Shown one piece after another: positions 1 through 12,345 of a DNA stretch of 64,000 nt. The notes under the pieces are model-generated. The model searched no databases, was not told the origin of the DNA, and worked only from the letters and a program-made list of their open reading frames with translations. The position numbers were made by a program, and so were the translations under genes. Position 1 is the first letter of the stretch; each line of letters opens with the position of its first letter. The DNA is from Holtermannia corniformis (taxonomy: Eukaryota; Basidiomycota; Tremellomycetes; Holtermanniales). Where the stretch lies: the NCBI GenBank assembly GCA_001599935.1, contig BCIJ01000026.1, forward strand, positions 101,889-165,888. Reading direction: 5' to 3'.

Positions 1-256
1 CGTCTGGACCGGACGGGGGACCGACGAACAAGGGGGTCGACGAGCCAGCTTGTGGCAAAGCGGCCGCTCGCATCGAGGCTGACACCAAGAAGAGGACGAA
101 CACTGCTGTTGCGCGCATGTTTGTGTGATCGACTATGTGGGAATCAGGCAGAGCTCACGCCGTCTACCGCAAGAATTGATATCGACGCCAGCCAGGCCGA
201 CAGCGATCCGCGTCGTCTCGGCGTCTGGGTCAGGCTGCTGAGCCGCGGCCGTAGGA

Positions 257-794
257 CTAGAGATGAGTGCGGCGCGCCGAATCAGGCGGGATGCGGGCGA
301 ATGATGGGGCAGTGCGTGGGGTGAGAGCGGGTGATGGCGCCAGAATGTCGTGGGACGCACTGCGAGAATGGTCAGATGCCGCTGATCGAAGGAGAGACTT
401 TTCACGTACATATTGAAGACGTCGGCTCGCTGACCGGGGCGTCACGTACAGGCGGCAAGCGAGCGTTTGGCGGTGTTTTCAGGATCGATGGCGCCAGCAA
501 CGCGGTTGAATCCCAATCAAAGTCGAAAGCGCGCTGCAAGAGTGTGCTACACTTTGCCGGACGGGTGAGGCAAGGAGGCTCGCCACTAGATGAGGAGAAT
601 GATTCGCGTGGAGTTGCCGGCGGCGACGAGTCTTCAGAGGAAAACGAGGTCGAGCGCGAAGGCAATGTAGACTCTGACAAGTCAGGACGTATCGAGAGTC
701 CCGATGACACCAGAGTGATAGGCTCCGCCAACCTCGGTTTCGCCTCTGTCGATGTTGGCAGATCTTGGCGGCTCTGTCTATCCGTCACGGCCAT
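257..794 (-). CDS. uncharacterised Ser/Pro-rich protein, two exons
   Basis: I do not recognise this protein. The open frame is rich in Ser, Pro and Thr, with a run of phospho-site-like serines (SSEDSSPP) and the segment SILKTPPNARLPP. The first in-frame ATG is at 794; the frame stays open upstream without an ATG, so a 5' exon could exist. Near 409 there is a donor, either GTACGTG or three bases later GTGAAA, with a CTGAC branch point and a CTCGCAG acceptor near 361. The GTGAAA choice gives a Pro/Ser-rich tail ending at 257; the stronger-looking GTACGT choice gives a different frame ending at 133. Which donor is used cannot be decided here. The low-complexity composition suggests a disordered regulatory protein, but no function can be given. 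Confidence 0.35.
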
Positions 795-963
795 TGCGCT
801 TCGCAAATTGGCGTGCCTCGAGGGTTGCGTGAGAGATGGCTGCCCCGTCCCAGCTTGATGAAGAGGAAGGCTGACCGGCCAAGCGGTAGATAACACTAGA
901 ACCGGTCCAACACGCAATGCAGTATTTGGGCCGTTCGGTCGGGATTGCGAGTCAAGGACGGGA

Positions 964-1611
964 TCAGAGGCCGCGCATCGCCTCGCCCAGCTGCTCGAGT
1001 TGACGGCTCGCTTTCAAGCTGTTAACGCCAAGTACGCGAATCTGGTCCTGCACGGGATCACCATCTGGATCGACTGCGTATTTCCACTCTGTCTGGGCGA
1101 GGTGATGGTCGATCAGGTTCTTGAACTGGTGTAGATCTAGCGGCGGCGCTGTGGTTGCATCAGCCCCGCGTCTGAGGCTCGGCAGACACGTACCCAGCTT
1201 CTCCTGCCTCGTGACGGCCGGACCCTGCCTGATAGTCCTTGCCTCCTTTTCCGATACCTCACGCAAGCCGGCCAAGCCATCGGCCTTGTCTGCAAACTCG
1301 CCATCCGAAAGATCCGCATCATCCTCAATGTCCGCCGTCTCGTCACCCTCTTGGCCCTCATCAAACGTCACGTCGTCATCTGGCTCGCCGAGGAGCGACC
1401 CGCCGGACCCGTCTTCATCGTCGTCAAAGGTTTCATCAGGTTGATCTTCGGTGAACGCGTCGTCGTGTTCGCCCTCGACGGGGTCGGACGAGCCGAGCGA
1501 GGTTCGGGGCTGATGGGAGAAACCGGGGAACAGGATCTCGTCGTCGAGGTTTGGGGTGTTGTATGCGTCTACCTGCGAGATGAGCGAGTCGTCCTCCATC
1601 TCAATGTCCAT
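964..1611 (-). CDS. acidic uncharacterised protein
   Basis: This is a single open frame of about 215 codons starting at an ATG in good context (ACCAAGATGG); an upstream in-frame GTG at 1650 is a less likely start. The middle is very acidic, with many Asp/Glu blocks such as DDDEDGSGG and DIEDDADLSDGE. It is followed by a basic hinge and a C-terminal part that looks folded (DLHQFKNLIDHHLAQTEWKY, then VLGVNSLKASRQLEQLGEAM). It lies about 130 bp downstream of TSR1 on the same strand and is not part of it, because TSR1 has its own stop at 1741. I recognise no family. An acidic nuclear or chaperone-like protein is possible but unproven. Confidence 0.5.
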   Translation of the reverse strand: MDIEMEDDSLISQVDAYNTPNLDDEILFPGFSHQPRTSLGSSDPVEGEHDDAFTEDQPDETFDDDEDGSGGSLLGEPDDDVTFDEGQEGDETADIEDDADLSDGEFADKADGLAGLREVSEKEARTIRQGPAVTRQEKLGTCLPSLRRGADATTAPPLDLHQFKNLIDHHLAQTEWKYAVDPDGDPVQDQIRVLGVNSLKASRQLEQLGEAMRGL

Positions 1612-1740
1612 CTTGGTTGTTGTCAGACCAGAGACGCCGCGATCAACCAAGAGACGGTTGAAGCGGGAATTGCTAGCGTGGTGTTAGAGAGTGCTAGCAG
1701 TCGTTCAACGGGAAACACCACCAATAATGCATGCATGCAG

Positions 1741-4671
1741 CTACTCCATGTCCATCTCATCTTCATCCTCATCCTTGGCGGCAGTAATAGTAGCAGACAC
1801 GAGCGGCCCTGGTGCAGGCCTAAACTCTTCCGCCCACTAGATGCACCATCAGCGCCATTCCTCATCGCCCACGACGCGTCACACACCTTTGGGAACTGGC
1901 GCTTGTACAGCGACATGCAGACGGTATCCATCTGCTGGATCGGGCCGTCAAAGTGCGCTTTAAAGTAGCCGTGTGTACCGAGTGAAGCCTTGATGTGGCC
2001 AACACGCCCGCCTTTGGTGTGCAGCTCGACCGATTTAAAGTAGTCGATGTCGTCTGGGCAGAGGTCAGCTTGGGTAGCGCAGACTCGGAGGATGCTCGGG
2101 ACGGACCCTTGTTGAAGAACATGTAGCGGATCGTTGCCGTCTTCTTGTGCACCTTGTACGGGTGCCCGGTCAGGATGATGCGCTTGGCATTGATGCGTGT
2201 CGGATCCGCCGCGAGGAACGAGCCCGTTGCAACCAAGTCAGGCGCTACAGCGCAAACACATTAGTTCTTCCCTGCTGCGCTCTATCGTACATACCAGCCG
2301 GGTCATCACCCTCCTTCAACAACAAGCAGCCCGTCTTGCCAAAGCACGCCGGCCCATACGTCGTCGCCACGGCCGCCACGCCGGGTCTCAAGAACTTTTC
2401 ACTCTTGTGCACATTGTTGGCGCCCTTGCCTCCGCCGCGGATATGCTGCGAATAGACGGGTTGGATCCGGTACCGCCGCGGCCCGACCGAGAGGATCAGA
2501 GGGTCCTTGGCTTTGATCGTGCCCGTGTATTCGGTGTTGCGCTGGACGACAAAGTGGAGCACAGACTGCTTGTGCTCGTGTTGGAATAGGCCGTGGAGGA
2601 TAAAGGGGAGAGAAGGGTCGCGCTCGTCAACGACGGAATGCGGGACCTGCTTGAGGAACACGGCGACCCGTGTGCCCGCCTACGCCGCGTCAGCCCCAAC
2701 AACTCGTACCACAAGCCAACGACTAACCGGCACACCGAGGTCTCGACCAGCAGCCTCGACTCTCTTCTTGGTCCCGTTCCAGTTCTCAAACTGGAACACG
2801 CGCCCGTAATCAATCGGCAGGTTTTCGTACGGGTCCCAAGGACTGGTCCGGAACGACTTCAAGCCGCGGTAGCGCTGGAACCGGGTTTGCGCCGGGATAT
2901 GGCGCGGTGTGTCGATCTCGTCGGGGAACAGCATGTCTTCGCGCTGCGCCTTTTCGCGGTCGCGGAGGTAGGCAGCAAAGCTGTGCTGGGTAAGCGGGTG
3001 TTTGGCGATCCGATGCGCGAGACTCACTGCCTCTCCTCTTCCTCCTGGTCCATGTCTTCGTGCTCGTCATCTCTCCGCTCGTCAAGCTCGACCTCCTCCG
3101 TCTCCTCTTCCTCGTCGACTTTGTCCGGGACATCCCCACCGTCCTCGTCCATATCCTCGTCCTCGTCCTCACCGTCCTCGCCGTCCGTCTCGTCGTCCAA
3201 GATCCACGCAGCCTGATACGCGCTCGTGCCCTTTGGCACGCGTTTGACCCTTCGCTCGCCGGACCGGCTTGATTCAGCCTGGTTGCCTGCCGCCATCTCT
3301 TCCTCTGTCGGCCACGTCTGTTCGTTTGCCATCAGGTCGGGCGTGTTCTCGGCGGTGAGATCATCCGCTTCGGCTGTAGGTGTTGAGAGTGGGGTCGAGT
3401 CGAGTGACATTGAGCTGGCTTGGTGTGTTCGACTGCTGGACGCCAACGGAAGGGGTGGTGCCGCCGTAATCTGCCTCATGTCAGCTTGACGGAGTGAGCG
3501 TCGAACAGGCAGACTGACCAGTTCCACTTGGAAATCGCCATGGCCAGGAATGTGGACCAACCGTTCGGCACTAAGACAGCCGCCGCGAACTGTGCCCTCG
3601 ACCCTCAAGGTGTTATCTCCGGCCCAATACACGCCCCCGAGGCCCTCAGCAACAAGGTACGCCCGTCCGTCTCCCGTCTTGCCGCCGTCTGGGGCACCCT
3701 CGCACAGCGCGCGGGCAAGCAACGCCGCTTCTGCCGGCGTGTCGGACGAGTGGATCTTGGGCGTTGAGGGGAAAAAGTACTTTGTAAACGAAAGCAGGGA
3801 TTTATGGATCAGTTGCTTTGTTTGAGGTGTGATCGGCTGACTCGGTGGGCTCTGGACGCATGCAACGACCTCGCCGCCACCGGCTTGGCCTTGCAATGAG
3901 CGGAGGATTGCCTCGCCTTCAAGCTGGACTTCATCGGTTGATGAGAGCAGGAGAACGACATAGTCGGATGCGAGGGCGGCATCGAGTGTGGGGTACAAGG
4001 AGAGGGGAGGGAGGAGGTGGATATGCAGCAGGGTCTTGAACCGCGGTGCCCTGCGCCTGTCAGCCCTGCTTTATTAGCTGGGATATGTCACCGACTTTAG
4101 CAGATACGACCCGCGCTCGACGAGAGTCGCCGCAAGCGACTCAATCTCCTCGTCAGTCAACCCCAAGCAAGGCAGCAAGCCCTGCAACCACCGCTTGGGC
4201 GACACGCTCGGGAGCAGCGGCACGAGCGTGACAATCCTCGGGACTTGACCTGTACACACCGTCAGCTCGGTCCATTGGCTTCTCAAGCGGCACTGACCAC
4301 CGCCACTGCTTGTCGAGAAGAACTTTTGGTCCTGCCCGACATCCTTGCGCTTTGCATCGCGTTTCTGAGCCAAAGTGTTCAACCTGGCCTGTTTAGTCTT
4401 TTGCACGGCCGCCTTGTGCGCTTTCGCCGGTGCTTGAGTTGACCCGACGCGGCCTGAGTGAACGCATCAGCTCCAATCTGACCCGAGGTTGGCCAGAGCA
4501 GCCGACTGACCCTTGGCAGCCTCTCTCAACGAGCCCTTGGTCGCATGTCGCGCTTTGAACCCCTTGTTCTGCTATCGTTCCGGCCCGGATCAGTCCCGTT
4601 CCTCGACAGACTGATAGCCCAGACTGACCTGCTTGAGCGTTGGCCTGTGGCTATGCTCTGCTGGTGCCATG
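1741..4671 (-). CDS. TSR1: pre-rRNA-processing protein Tsr1
   Basis: Tsr1 is a Bms1-related, GTPase-like assembly factor that sits on cytoplasmic pre-40S particles during 20S rRNA maturation; it lacks the catalytic residues of true GTPases. The start is ATG at 4671 ([14 protein letters not shown]), followed after an intron by [20 protein letters not shown], the usual N-terminus. Next come the G-like domain (from [20 protein letters not shown]), a long exon at 3024-3998 with the acidic linker typical of the family, and the C-terminal domain with [15 protein letters not shown] and [15 protein letters not shown] short last intron after QFPK restores the family ending WAEEFRP and an acidic tail with stop at 1741. 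Several introns of about 50 nt are present. It is divergent to the small membrane-protein gene at 4847. Confidence 0.92.
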
Positions 4672-4846
4672 ATGCGTGAAATCCAACGTCGACAAAGCAC
4701 ATCGACCACCTCTACAAAATAATTCGATCAATGGCGGCCGTTCACATGAAACCGCGCGCCACGTCAGTTCAACTTGCTTGGTTCTTCTTGCACTTGACCG
4801 TGACACAGTCTTCAAGTCACTCGGCGAGCTGGCATAGCACAGCACG

Positions 4847-5148
4847 ATGGATGAATCTCTCTTCATCCTCTGCCTCGTCGTCTTCTTCGTCTCGTGGGTC
4901 TAGCGCGCACCGCACCGCCGAGGTCAACTAACCCTCCCAGCCTGTTCGCTCTCATCTACTGCTTCCTCTCAACCTGCCTCGGCGTCCGCCTCCGCCGCAC
5001 CGACATCTGGGAAGCGCTCCAGTTCAACCACCCAGACGCAGCAAGGACCGCGGACCAACGGAGACGACAGCGCGAGGCCCAGGGCATAGGGATGGAAGAG
5101 TACGAAATGCTGCGACGAGGGGCGGGACCGGGTCAAGGTTTCTTCTGA
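4847..5148 (+). CDS. small membrane protein, 84 aa
   Basis: There are two exons, 4847-4893 and 4941-5148. The 47-nt intron has donor GTGGGT, branch CTAAC and acceptor CCCAG. Splicing fuses a strongly hydrophobic N-terminus (MDESLFILCLVVFFVSLF) to ALIYCFLSTCLGVRLRRTD, giving one or two membrane spans followed by a cytosolic-looking charged tail with a stretch of Arg/Gln and the ending GPGQGFF. I do not recognise the family. The clean splice, the sensible topology and a position between two conserved genes support a real gene. Its start is 176 bp from the TSR1 start, so the two probably share a promoter; its 3' end converges on the myosin gene. Confidence 0.6.
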
Positions 5149-5279
5149 GATCACGACGGGACTGGCGGTAGACGAGACTAGATCAGGCATGACAAGACGT
5201 GACATGATGGGTGTGCAAGCAGGCAGGACAAGATCGTGACGGATTACCCCAGGAAGTCTAGTGGCCCCATGCCAAAACT

Positions 5280-8200
5280 CTACGAGACAAAGGTGGCCAG
5301 GCGGCGGACAAGTGGGACGTGAAGGTAGGCCGGGACGTCTGTGATGATTCAGCTCTAGTCCGATCACGGCTGGAGTAAACTCACAAGTCTCGAGCCCACC
5401 GATATCTCTCGGTGGCGGCAGTTGGTATCTATCGCAAAGTCAACCTCGCTCCCATTGTCTGATCAATCACTCACGGCCCAGCCTCATCACTCTCTGGCGG
5501 GAGCAGCAAGTGGTCCCCGCGGTCGTGCGGGATCACGCGCGCGGCTACAGCCTTCAAGATCTCGGGCGAGATTGGGTTCTCATAGTCGGCCGTGTGGTAT
5601 TGCGAGATGAGCTTTTGGATCTGAGTCGGGCTCAGGATCCAGCAAACGTCAAACAGGATCTCAATGTCGGCCAGGGTCGCCTTAGAAGCAAGTCGTCAGT
5701 ATGCGACGGCAGGGTAGGACGGCGGACAGACCTTTTTGAGCTGGAGCAGCTTGGTCGCTTGCATTAGATGCTCGAGCTGGAGCGTGCCCTCTGGGATCTC
5801 GTGCGACTTGCACCACTCTGCGCATCGTCAGCATAGCTCATTGCCAGCGCAATCGACCCACCCTCGATCCTCGTAATGTTGTACTGGATTTGCATCGCTA
5901 AACAGCGTCAGTCCGCGCCACCGCACCCGTCCACCGCACTCACCGCGCTTCCACGAGCAAAAGTTGCGGCGCATCAACAGATCGTTGAAGCTCGTGACGC
6001 CAATGAGCTTGAGGAGCTCGGTGATGACCTGCTGCATCACCGAGTCCTCCATATAGTAGCTCTTGAGGCACTTGTAGACCTTCTTGAGGATATCGAGGAT
6101 CTCGTCCATCGAGTGCGTCGGCTGTGCAGAGCCCTGCATCGCCTGCAGCGCGCGGTTGAACAGACGGCCACCACCGTCGCTGATGATGAACCCGGGCAAC
6201 GCTTGGCTCTCGATCAACGCCGGGATGATCATCTTGAGCAGCTTGGCCTTGACCTCTTGCATCCACGTGTGGTAGATGTTGTACTCGAGCGAGTCGAGGT
6301 CGTGCTTGACGACGCCGACGAGACGCTCGTACTCGTCCCAGTTGAGCTCCCGACCAGGTCCGGCCTCGTCCGAGCCGGGGCCGATGCCCTGCAGCATGTC
6401 GGCCTCGGCAATGCACACAAAGGAGAGGATCTCTTGCACATTGGACAGCCAGAAGATGCCAGGGATGATGGCGTCCTCACCCTTGAAGCTCTGCGAAAGG
6501 TCAGTCTGGACCGCAAGCCCTCAACGCACGTACCATGACATGCGCTTGGATCGCTTGCATGACGTTGGCCAGGAAGCGCTCGCTTTCGGGGATCATGCCA
6601 TACTTCCACATCTCGTTGGTGATCAAGCTGATCAGGTGCGCAGGGAAGATGACCTCCTTGACCGACGAGGGGGTGTGCACAAGCGGCGCATTGATCTTGA
6701 GTTTGTGGATCAAACCCTGCAGCACGTCCTCGTCGAGCGCCTCCTCGTTCTGCAGCATGTGCACAATCTCCTCGGCCGGGTCATCATAGGTCGTCGGCAG
6801 TCCCTGGGAATCACGCCCTCGGGGAGCAGTCTGCGGGTACATGACTGACACCGCGCGCGGCATGGCGACCTGCGCCTTCTTGAGGGCAGCGATCGCATCG
6901 CCAGAGAGCTTGCGCGTGTGCTTGGCCTCGCCCTCGATGCCGACGGCGCTGTGTCGCCGTGGGCGTCTACGCGAACCACTGCGAGCGGGCTCGGCCGCGG
7001 CGTTTTCAAAGGGTCGTAGACCATGGCTGTAGCCATTCGCTTGCGTTGGCGAGGTGGGTGGCTCCTGTTGCCGGCTGTTCTTTGTCAACGCGTTCATGGC
7101 GTTGGCTCGGCTCGCCGCCTCCTTGAGTGCATGCAACTCGGCGCGCAAGGTGGCTACCGATAGCGAGTCTTCCGTGCTGCGCGCCACAGCACTAGTCACA
7201 GCCAACTGCTTATCCTCTAGATCTCGCGCCGCCTGCGCAAGATCCTCGCTTAATCGCGTAATTTCCGCCTCGTTGCTCGTCAAGGTCTGCAACGCTTGCC
7301 GCAGCTTGTCGTCTGTTTCAGATTTGGCCGACAGCAGCTCGTCAAACTGCGATCGCGGTACAGTTGGCTTGGCAAGCTCGTCGGCCAGCTGGCGGCTCTT
7401 GGCGTCAGCCTGCTCGTGTTTGGTTTGCCAGGTGGAGAGCTGCTGCTCGAGCTGCGACAAGCGCTCGTTGAGCTCCTTCTTCTCAGCCGTCCGCTTCTGC
7501 AGGGTTTGCGTAAGAGCGACAACCTTGTTCTCGAGAGCGTAGGAGATCTCCTTGAACTTGGTCGCCGACTTGGCCTCGGCCTTGAGGCCCTTGAGCTCCT
7601 TGCGGGCGAGTTGACGACGATAGCACGACTGCAGGTAAACGACGCCGTGGACCTGTTTCTTGCAACGTCGGCGGGCGAGCCTGCGACGTCAGCAAAGATA
7701 GCCGTCCAAGCTCAGAACTCACGTTCCGCGAGCCAGACTCTGCAAAAGCAATGCCGCTGACACTGTTCTTCGCTCGATGAAGCGCCTGCGTGCCAAGTTG
7801 CCCCGCGCAACTGAACATGTCAATCACTTGTTCGACCAGCAGGCGATGCAATTACTCACTTGATTGCACGCGGATGACTGCCTCGCGCAGCTGAACGTAC
7901 TTGCGACGCTCGAGGAAACCTCGAGCTACCGTCTGGATCCGCGTAGCAGCCGAGTCCTTGCGGACGCCCTCGACATACTTGCGAGCAGTACGGCCACGCC
8001 ATTGGCTTTGCAGCACGACAGTGGCAGCACGCAACGCACGGTACTGTTTGAGCGCGAAACGGCGCCGGACGTTCTTCTGTACGAGCGTCACGAGCTCGTT
8101 CAAGCGTTGGGTACGCATGCTTTCGAGCACGGCGAGCATGCCAGCACGGAAGAAGATCTTGGTCAACCCGATCTGGTACTTGTCGGCATCGTGTAGAGTA

Positions 8201-11200
8201 CGCTCGAGGATCTGGTTGCAAAGCGTCTTCATGTCCATCTCGGGACCCCAACTGCTCGAGTTGACAAGCAGGTAGTAGCTAAGCTTGTCAATATCATCGC
8301 ACGAGAGAGTGAATCGTCTCACCGCTCGGCAAACTCTGCAAAGGTCCAGCGCGACGGGTAGCCCGCACAACTGATGCGAATGGTCTCGAGCACACCACAA
8401 GCGCGAAGTTGGGCCAGAACCTGTTGGGGCTCGAGCTCCCACGCGCGCTTGGCCTCGTTGGGCTTGATGCACCGGATGTAGTGCACGTTGGTGTTGTTGA
8501 TAGTGTCCATGAGGCTGATGAGCGAGTTTTTGAAGATGGATCCCAAGGTCGGCTTGCGTGCGGTGGCTCGTTTGCCTGGTGTGGGCGCGGCTGCAGGCGC
8601 GGCCGCATCACCGTTCACTGGCTTGCCGCCGTTGGCCGCCACCAATGCAGCTTCGAGCACCTCTTTGAGGAATTCATTGCTTGACCCCTGCAACAGCGCG
8701 AGATGCTCGTCGGGCACCGTGTCGCGGTTCTTGTCAATGAACCCGTCGACGTCGTACGTCACGTCATGGGCATAGTGAGCGATCGTGAACGCATTTTGGT
8801 TGAAGCGCGGCTTCTTGAAGACGGCCTTGTGCTCGGGCTTGTTGAGCTGCTGGTGCAGCTTGCTGGCAAGCGAAGCATCGGCACCCGCTGGTAGTCGCGA
8901 CTCCTCATCGAGCAGTGTCAGGATGCCCATCTTGCCCTCGATGACATCGATGCAAGCTTGGTTGTCGGCAAAGTCGATAAACGTCCAGTTGATCTTTTCG
9001 CGAACGTATTCTTCTTGCTCAAGCTGAGATTGTCAGATATGTGGTTTGGACCTCCAGTTACCTACTTTGAAGACGTGCGCATTAAACTGCAGAGCGTCAG
9101 CGGCAGTCTCATCCTGTCCAGTATACGCGCCTCTTGTTGCAACTTCTCGTTCGCCCAGTTGATACAAAACTGCTCGAAAGAGTTCTGCAAATGTCAGTCT
9201 GCGGTCGTGGTGGCGGTCGCGTGACGAATACCTTCTTAAAGTGCTCAAAGCCATACTGTACAAGTCAGTACGCGCGATTCCGCGTACACGCGCCACGTAC
9301 GATATCGAGCACGCCGATGAACTTGACTGCTTGTGCAACACCTTGACCGCCCTCGCCCGACAAGCTCTCGTTGACAACTGCAACAAGCCACTGGGTGTGC
9401 GATCTAATCAGCGGCTTGCACCACCACTCGAGGAAGCTTCACCCACATCAAACAGGCACGAGTAGACAAACTTGGCCACGCTGTCTCGCACAACACCAGC
9501 TTGCGCCCCACCCAGAGCGGTGACGATCTTCTCGGACCGAGTGACGAGCTGCTTTTTGATCGTCCACTTTTTAAACTCGGCAGCAGGGAGACCCAACAAG
9601 CCCGTAGCGAGGCTCAGGGCGGCATCGTCGTCACTGATGACGGCGTCTGTTCGGATTTGAGTGATCTTGATGTTACCCAGGTGCAGCAGCGCGGCGAGCA
9701 AGCGGAAGACGTGCCACTGACGCTCGACCGAGATGCCGACCGTACTGAGAGCTGTTTGGGTGTCACGGAACTCTTTCGCGTCATCGACACCTTGGATCGG
9801 GGTCGACGATGGACCGCCGCCGGCAAGGTAGGCGAAAGAGGATGGATCGGGATCGAGCGATAGATCCTTGCGCTCTTTAGCAGGCGCACCAGCCAAAAGC
9901 TGGTAAAAGATGTGGTAGTTGCGCTCAATGTCGGGCTGGTAGACCAATCGCGAGCGCTCGAGCAGGTACGTCCGCACGCGGGCACCGACAATGTCATGCT
10001 GTTTGTTGAACAGGATCTGCACCGAGTCAGTTGCTGCCTCGCGTGTCACACCGAACGCACCTCGATGTACTTGCCGAAGCGCGACGAGTTGTCATTCCGC
10101 GTCGTCTTTGCGTTACCAAAGGCCTCCATGATGGGGTTGGAAGCCAAGATCTGCCGCTCGACCTCGGACATCTGGTTCTCATCGCCATTGGCCGCGCCGT
10201 CCGCAAGCGCGCGTCGAGAGGCCGAGGACGGTGGTTTGGTTGGATCATCAACGGAGGCAAAGTACCGCAGGATGAACTTTGCAGAGACGGTTTTGCCTGC
10301 ACCACTGATCGGGAGTTAGCAAAGCTGCATGTAGTCGTCGTTTGTCTGTGGTGGGTAGGCAACAAGCTTTACGCGGTGCAAAGCAGACCGCTCGGTCACG
10401 ATGAGAGTTGCTACATCACCGATCGCATCGCCGTAGTAGCCAATGATCGATCAAAATGGTGCACCAGCGCGCGGCCTCCACTGAATCACAGCGAGAGCGC
10501 TGCAATCGCGTCGAGCCTACTCGCACATAGCACGGCGGCTGATCATGCCTCATATGTAGACATTCAATGAGAGCCACAGCGCTCGCGGAACGACTCCAAC
10601 TCCAATATGCTATCGTCGTGACATGGCACCAGTGAACAGTTGAGCGCCTCTCCTGTGTGCGGTCGCCTTTGCTACCGAACGATACCGCACATCCATCAAG
10701 CGCACGGTCGAGTGCCCCAGTACGACTCAACCAGCGGAGCTTTAGACAGCTTGACCTTAAGTCCTAGATGGCTCTGTGTTCACAGCGTTGCAGTGCTCCT
10801 GTCACTGCGTTCTCGCCGTCTCTTCGATGAACAAGTTCAGCGCGTAGCGCTGTCGCCGATCCTGATTCGGCGAGAGTACGGGAGACTGTGGGAGACAGTC
10901 ACTGACCGAGCACGCCAACGTTATGAACAGCACATACGGCTGGGCACGTTGCAGCACCTCGATCGAGCGCACACACGCCAAGCATAAGGTCTGTAGACGA
11001 GTTGCCCAGCACACCGACGATCGCGCAGCAGGGCTTCAGACATGCGACTCTAGGTCCAACAGCCGAGCACTTGCACCGCCTGGAACCGGCACTCACCTCT
11101 CACCACTAACGACAATCGTCTGATCGCCCGCACCCGTCTGATCCGCTCCGCCGCCGCCCTGTCCTCGCCGCATACAGTCCAAAGCCTCTTCGGCAATCGC

Positions 11201-12345
11201 AAACAGATGAGGTTCCAGCTCGCCCTTTTTCCGGCCAGAGTACGCTTGGATGATCTCGGGCCCGTCTGGGGTCGTGAGCGACGACTGGGGTGGGGTGGGG
11301 GCAAGGCGACTCACAGATCCCAAGCGGGCTGAAAGGGTTGAGAGCGACGAGGACGATCCCGGAATAGGTGTAGGGTTGATGTAGAGCATAGCGGGTTGCG
11401 ATGGCGTGCAGGACTGGGAGGGTTAGTGATGTTGGTAGGGTTTTAGTAGGCAACACGTCGTGACACAGGGTGGGTATCCACGTAGAGTGTGGACCGCACG
11501 GGCAGAGTGCCGGGATGACGGCGTTTGCTGAGCCAGCCTGGTTCGTGCGTATCACACGGCGCTCCGATCGCTCTCGATACCTATACAAGCCATCATGATA
11601 GTTTGAATCGATCGATCACAAAGGTAGTAGCCACGAAACGGCTGCGGCTGGCGTCTGTATGCGCTGCCAATAAGGACTGCTCTCTGCTCTGGCCGCCGCG
11701 CAGCCAGGACGGACACTGCTTGGCCTTGGTGCTTCGGCGGGCCGGGGGTTGGACCGCTACTGACGGCACGACCGCGAGAGATGGAGCGTGATGGCGCTGG
11801 GGTAGCGTGCCGGATCGAGCTGTGTTCAAGATTGAAAGAGATGCCAGAAGCACGCCAGCAACGACCTTGCCATGGCAGCCCATAGCATCTTGTCAAGCTC
11901 GGCGCTCGTCCCACTCGTGCACAGTGACAGACCCCGCTCAGCTCCGTCCGTCCGCTCCTGACACGACCCCAGCTCGTTACTCGCACTCACCACTAGGTTC
12001 GTTCAAATTACTCAGACTAGCCAGATCCTCCGAGCTCTCCAACAACGGTGGGTTCCTCAACGGCGGCAACAGGTCCTGTCCCGGCGGCGGCGTTGTGGGA
12101 TGTACGTTTTGAGCGGCCCCGCCCGCCGTGGCCGCCTTCAAGCTCGAGTAGTGGAACCTGAGCGTGCGCTGTTCAGCCTCTGCGTCCGCGACTGCATCGA
12201 GCGCGACGACGAGGGTGAGCTCTGTCGTGTCCTGGACATGGTCTGGGAGCGGACTGGGGTGGAGCGAGAGCACGGTCGCTGGGACCCAGCCGGTCTGGTG
12301 GTCGGGCAGCCAGACGCGTGTGCCTTTGGCGTACGTTGCTGCCAT
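5280..12345 (-). CDS. MYO2: class V myosin heavy chain (Myo2-like)
   Basis: This actin-based motor carries vesicles, vacuole and other cargo to the growth site in fungi. Start ATG at 12345 opens the SH3-like N-domain ([16 protein letters not shown]), followed by [20 protein letters not shown]. The motor has [13 protein letters not shown], the P-loop (GESGAGKT, split by an intron), [48 protein letters not shown] and [13 protein letters not shown]. Then come IQ motifs ([20 protein letters not shown] onward), a coiled coil at about 7.7-6.5 kb and the cargo-binding DIL domain. A 46-nt last intron (5384-5339) gives the family-like ending [19 protein letters not shown] with stop at 5280. Most introns are about 50 nt, but those at 11414-11990 (577 nt) and 10305-11096 (792 nt) are very long. 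All key motor residues look intact. Confidence 0.93.
10305..11096 (-). other. 792-nt intron inside the myosin P-loop codon
   Basis: The donor follows GGT GAG AG (GTGAGT) and the acceptor precedes T GGT GCA GGC AAA ACC, so the Ser codon of GESGAGKT is split AG|T. The end has a CTAAC branch and GATCAG acceptor. The interior has no recognised gene. On the opposite strand a frame ending at 10987 is open and amphipathic (for example [20 protein letters not shown]) but matches no family I know. Confidence 0.88.
11414..11990 (-). other. 577-nt intron in the myosin N-terminal region
   Basis: The donor GTGAGT follows AAC GAA CCT AGT G, and the acceptor (CACTAACCCTCCCAG) precedes TC CTG CAC GCC. Splicing restores the universally conserved [14 protein letters not shown]. 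The interior shows no gene, repeat or element that I can support. Confidence 0.9.

Noticed and set aside
3024..3216. Serine-rich plus-strand frames opposite the TSR1 acidic linker
   Set aside because: Runs of Ser are the complement-strand image of the Asp/Glu codons of TSR1.
4969..5367. Readthrough extension of the myosin C-terminus
   Set aside because: A 46-nt intron with an AGCTGAATC branch and CACAG end gives the family-like ending at 5280, while readthrough gives unrelated sequence overlapping another gene.
5876..6538. Open frame of 220 codons on the plus strand
   Set aside because: It lies exactly opposite the myosin DIL domain and is Arg/Leu/Asp-rich, a typical mirror of conserved coding sequence.
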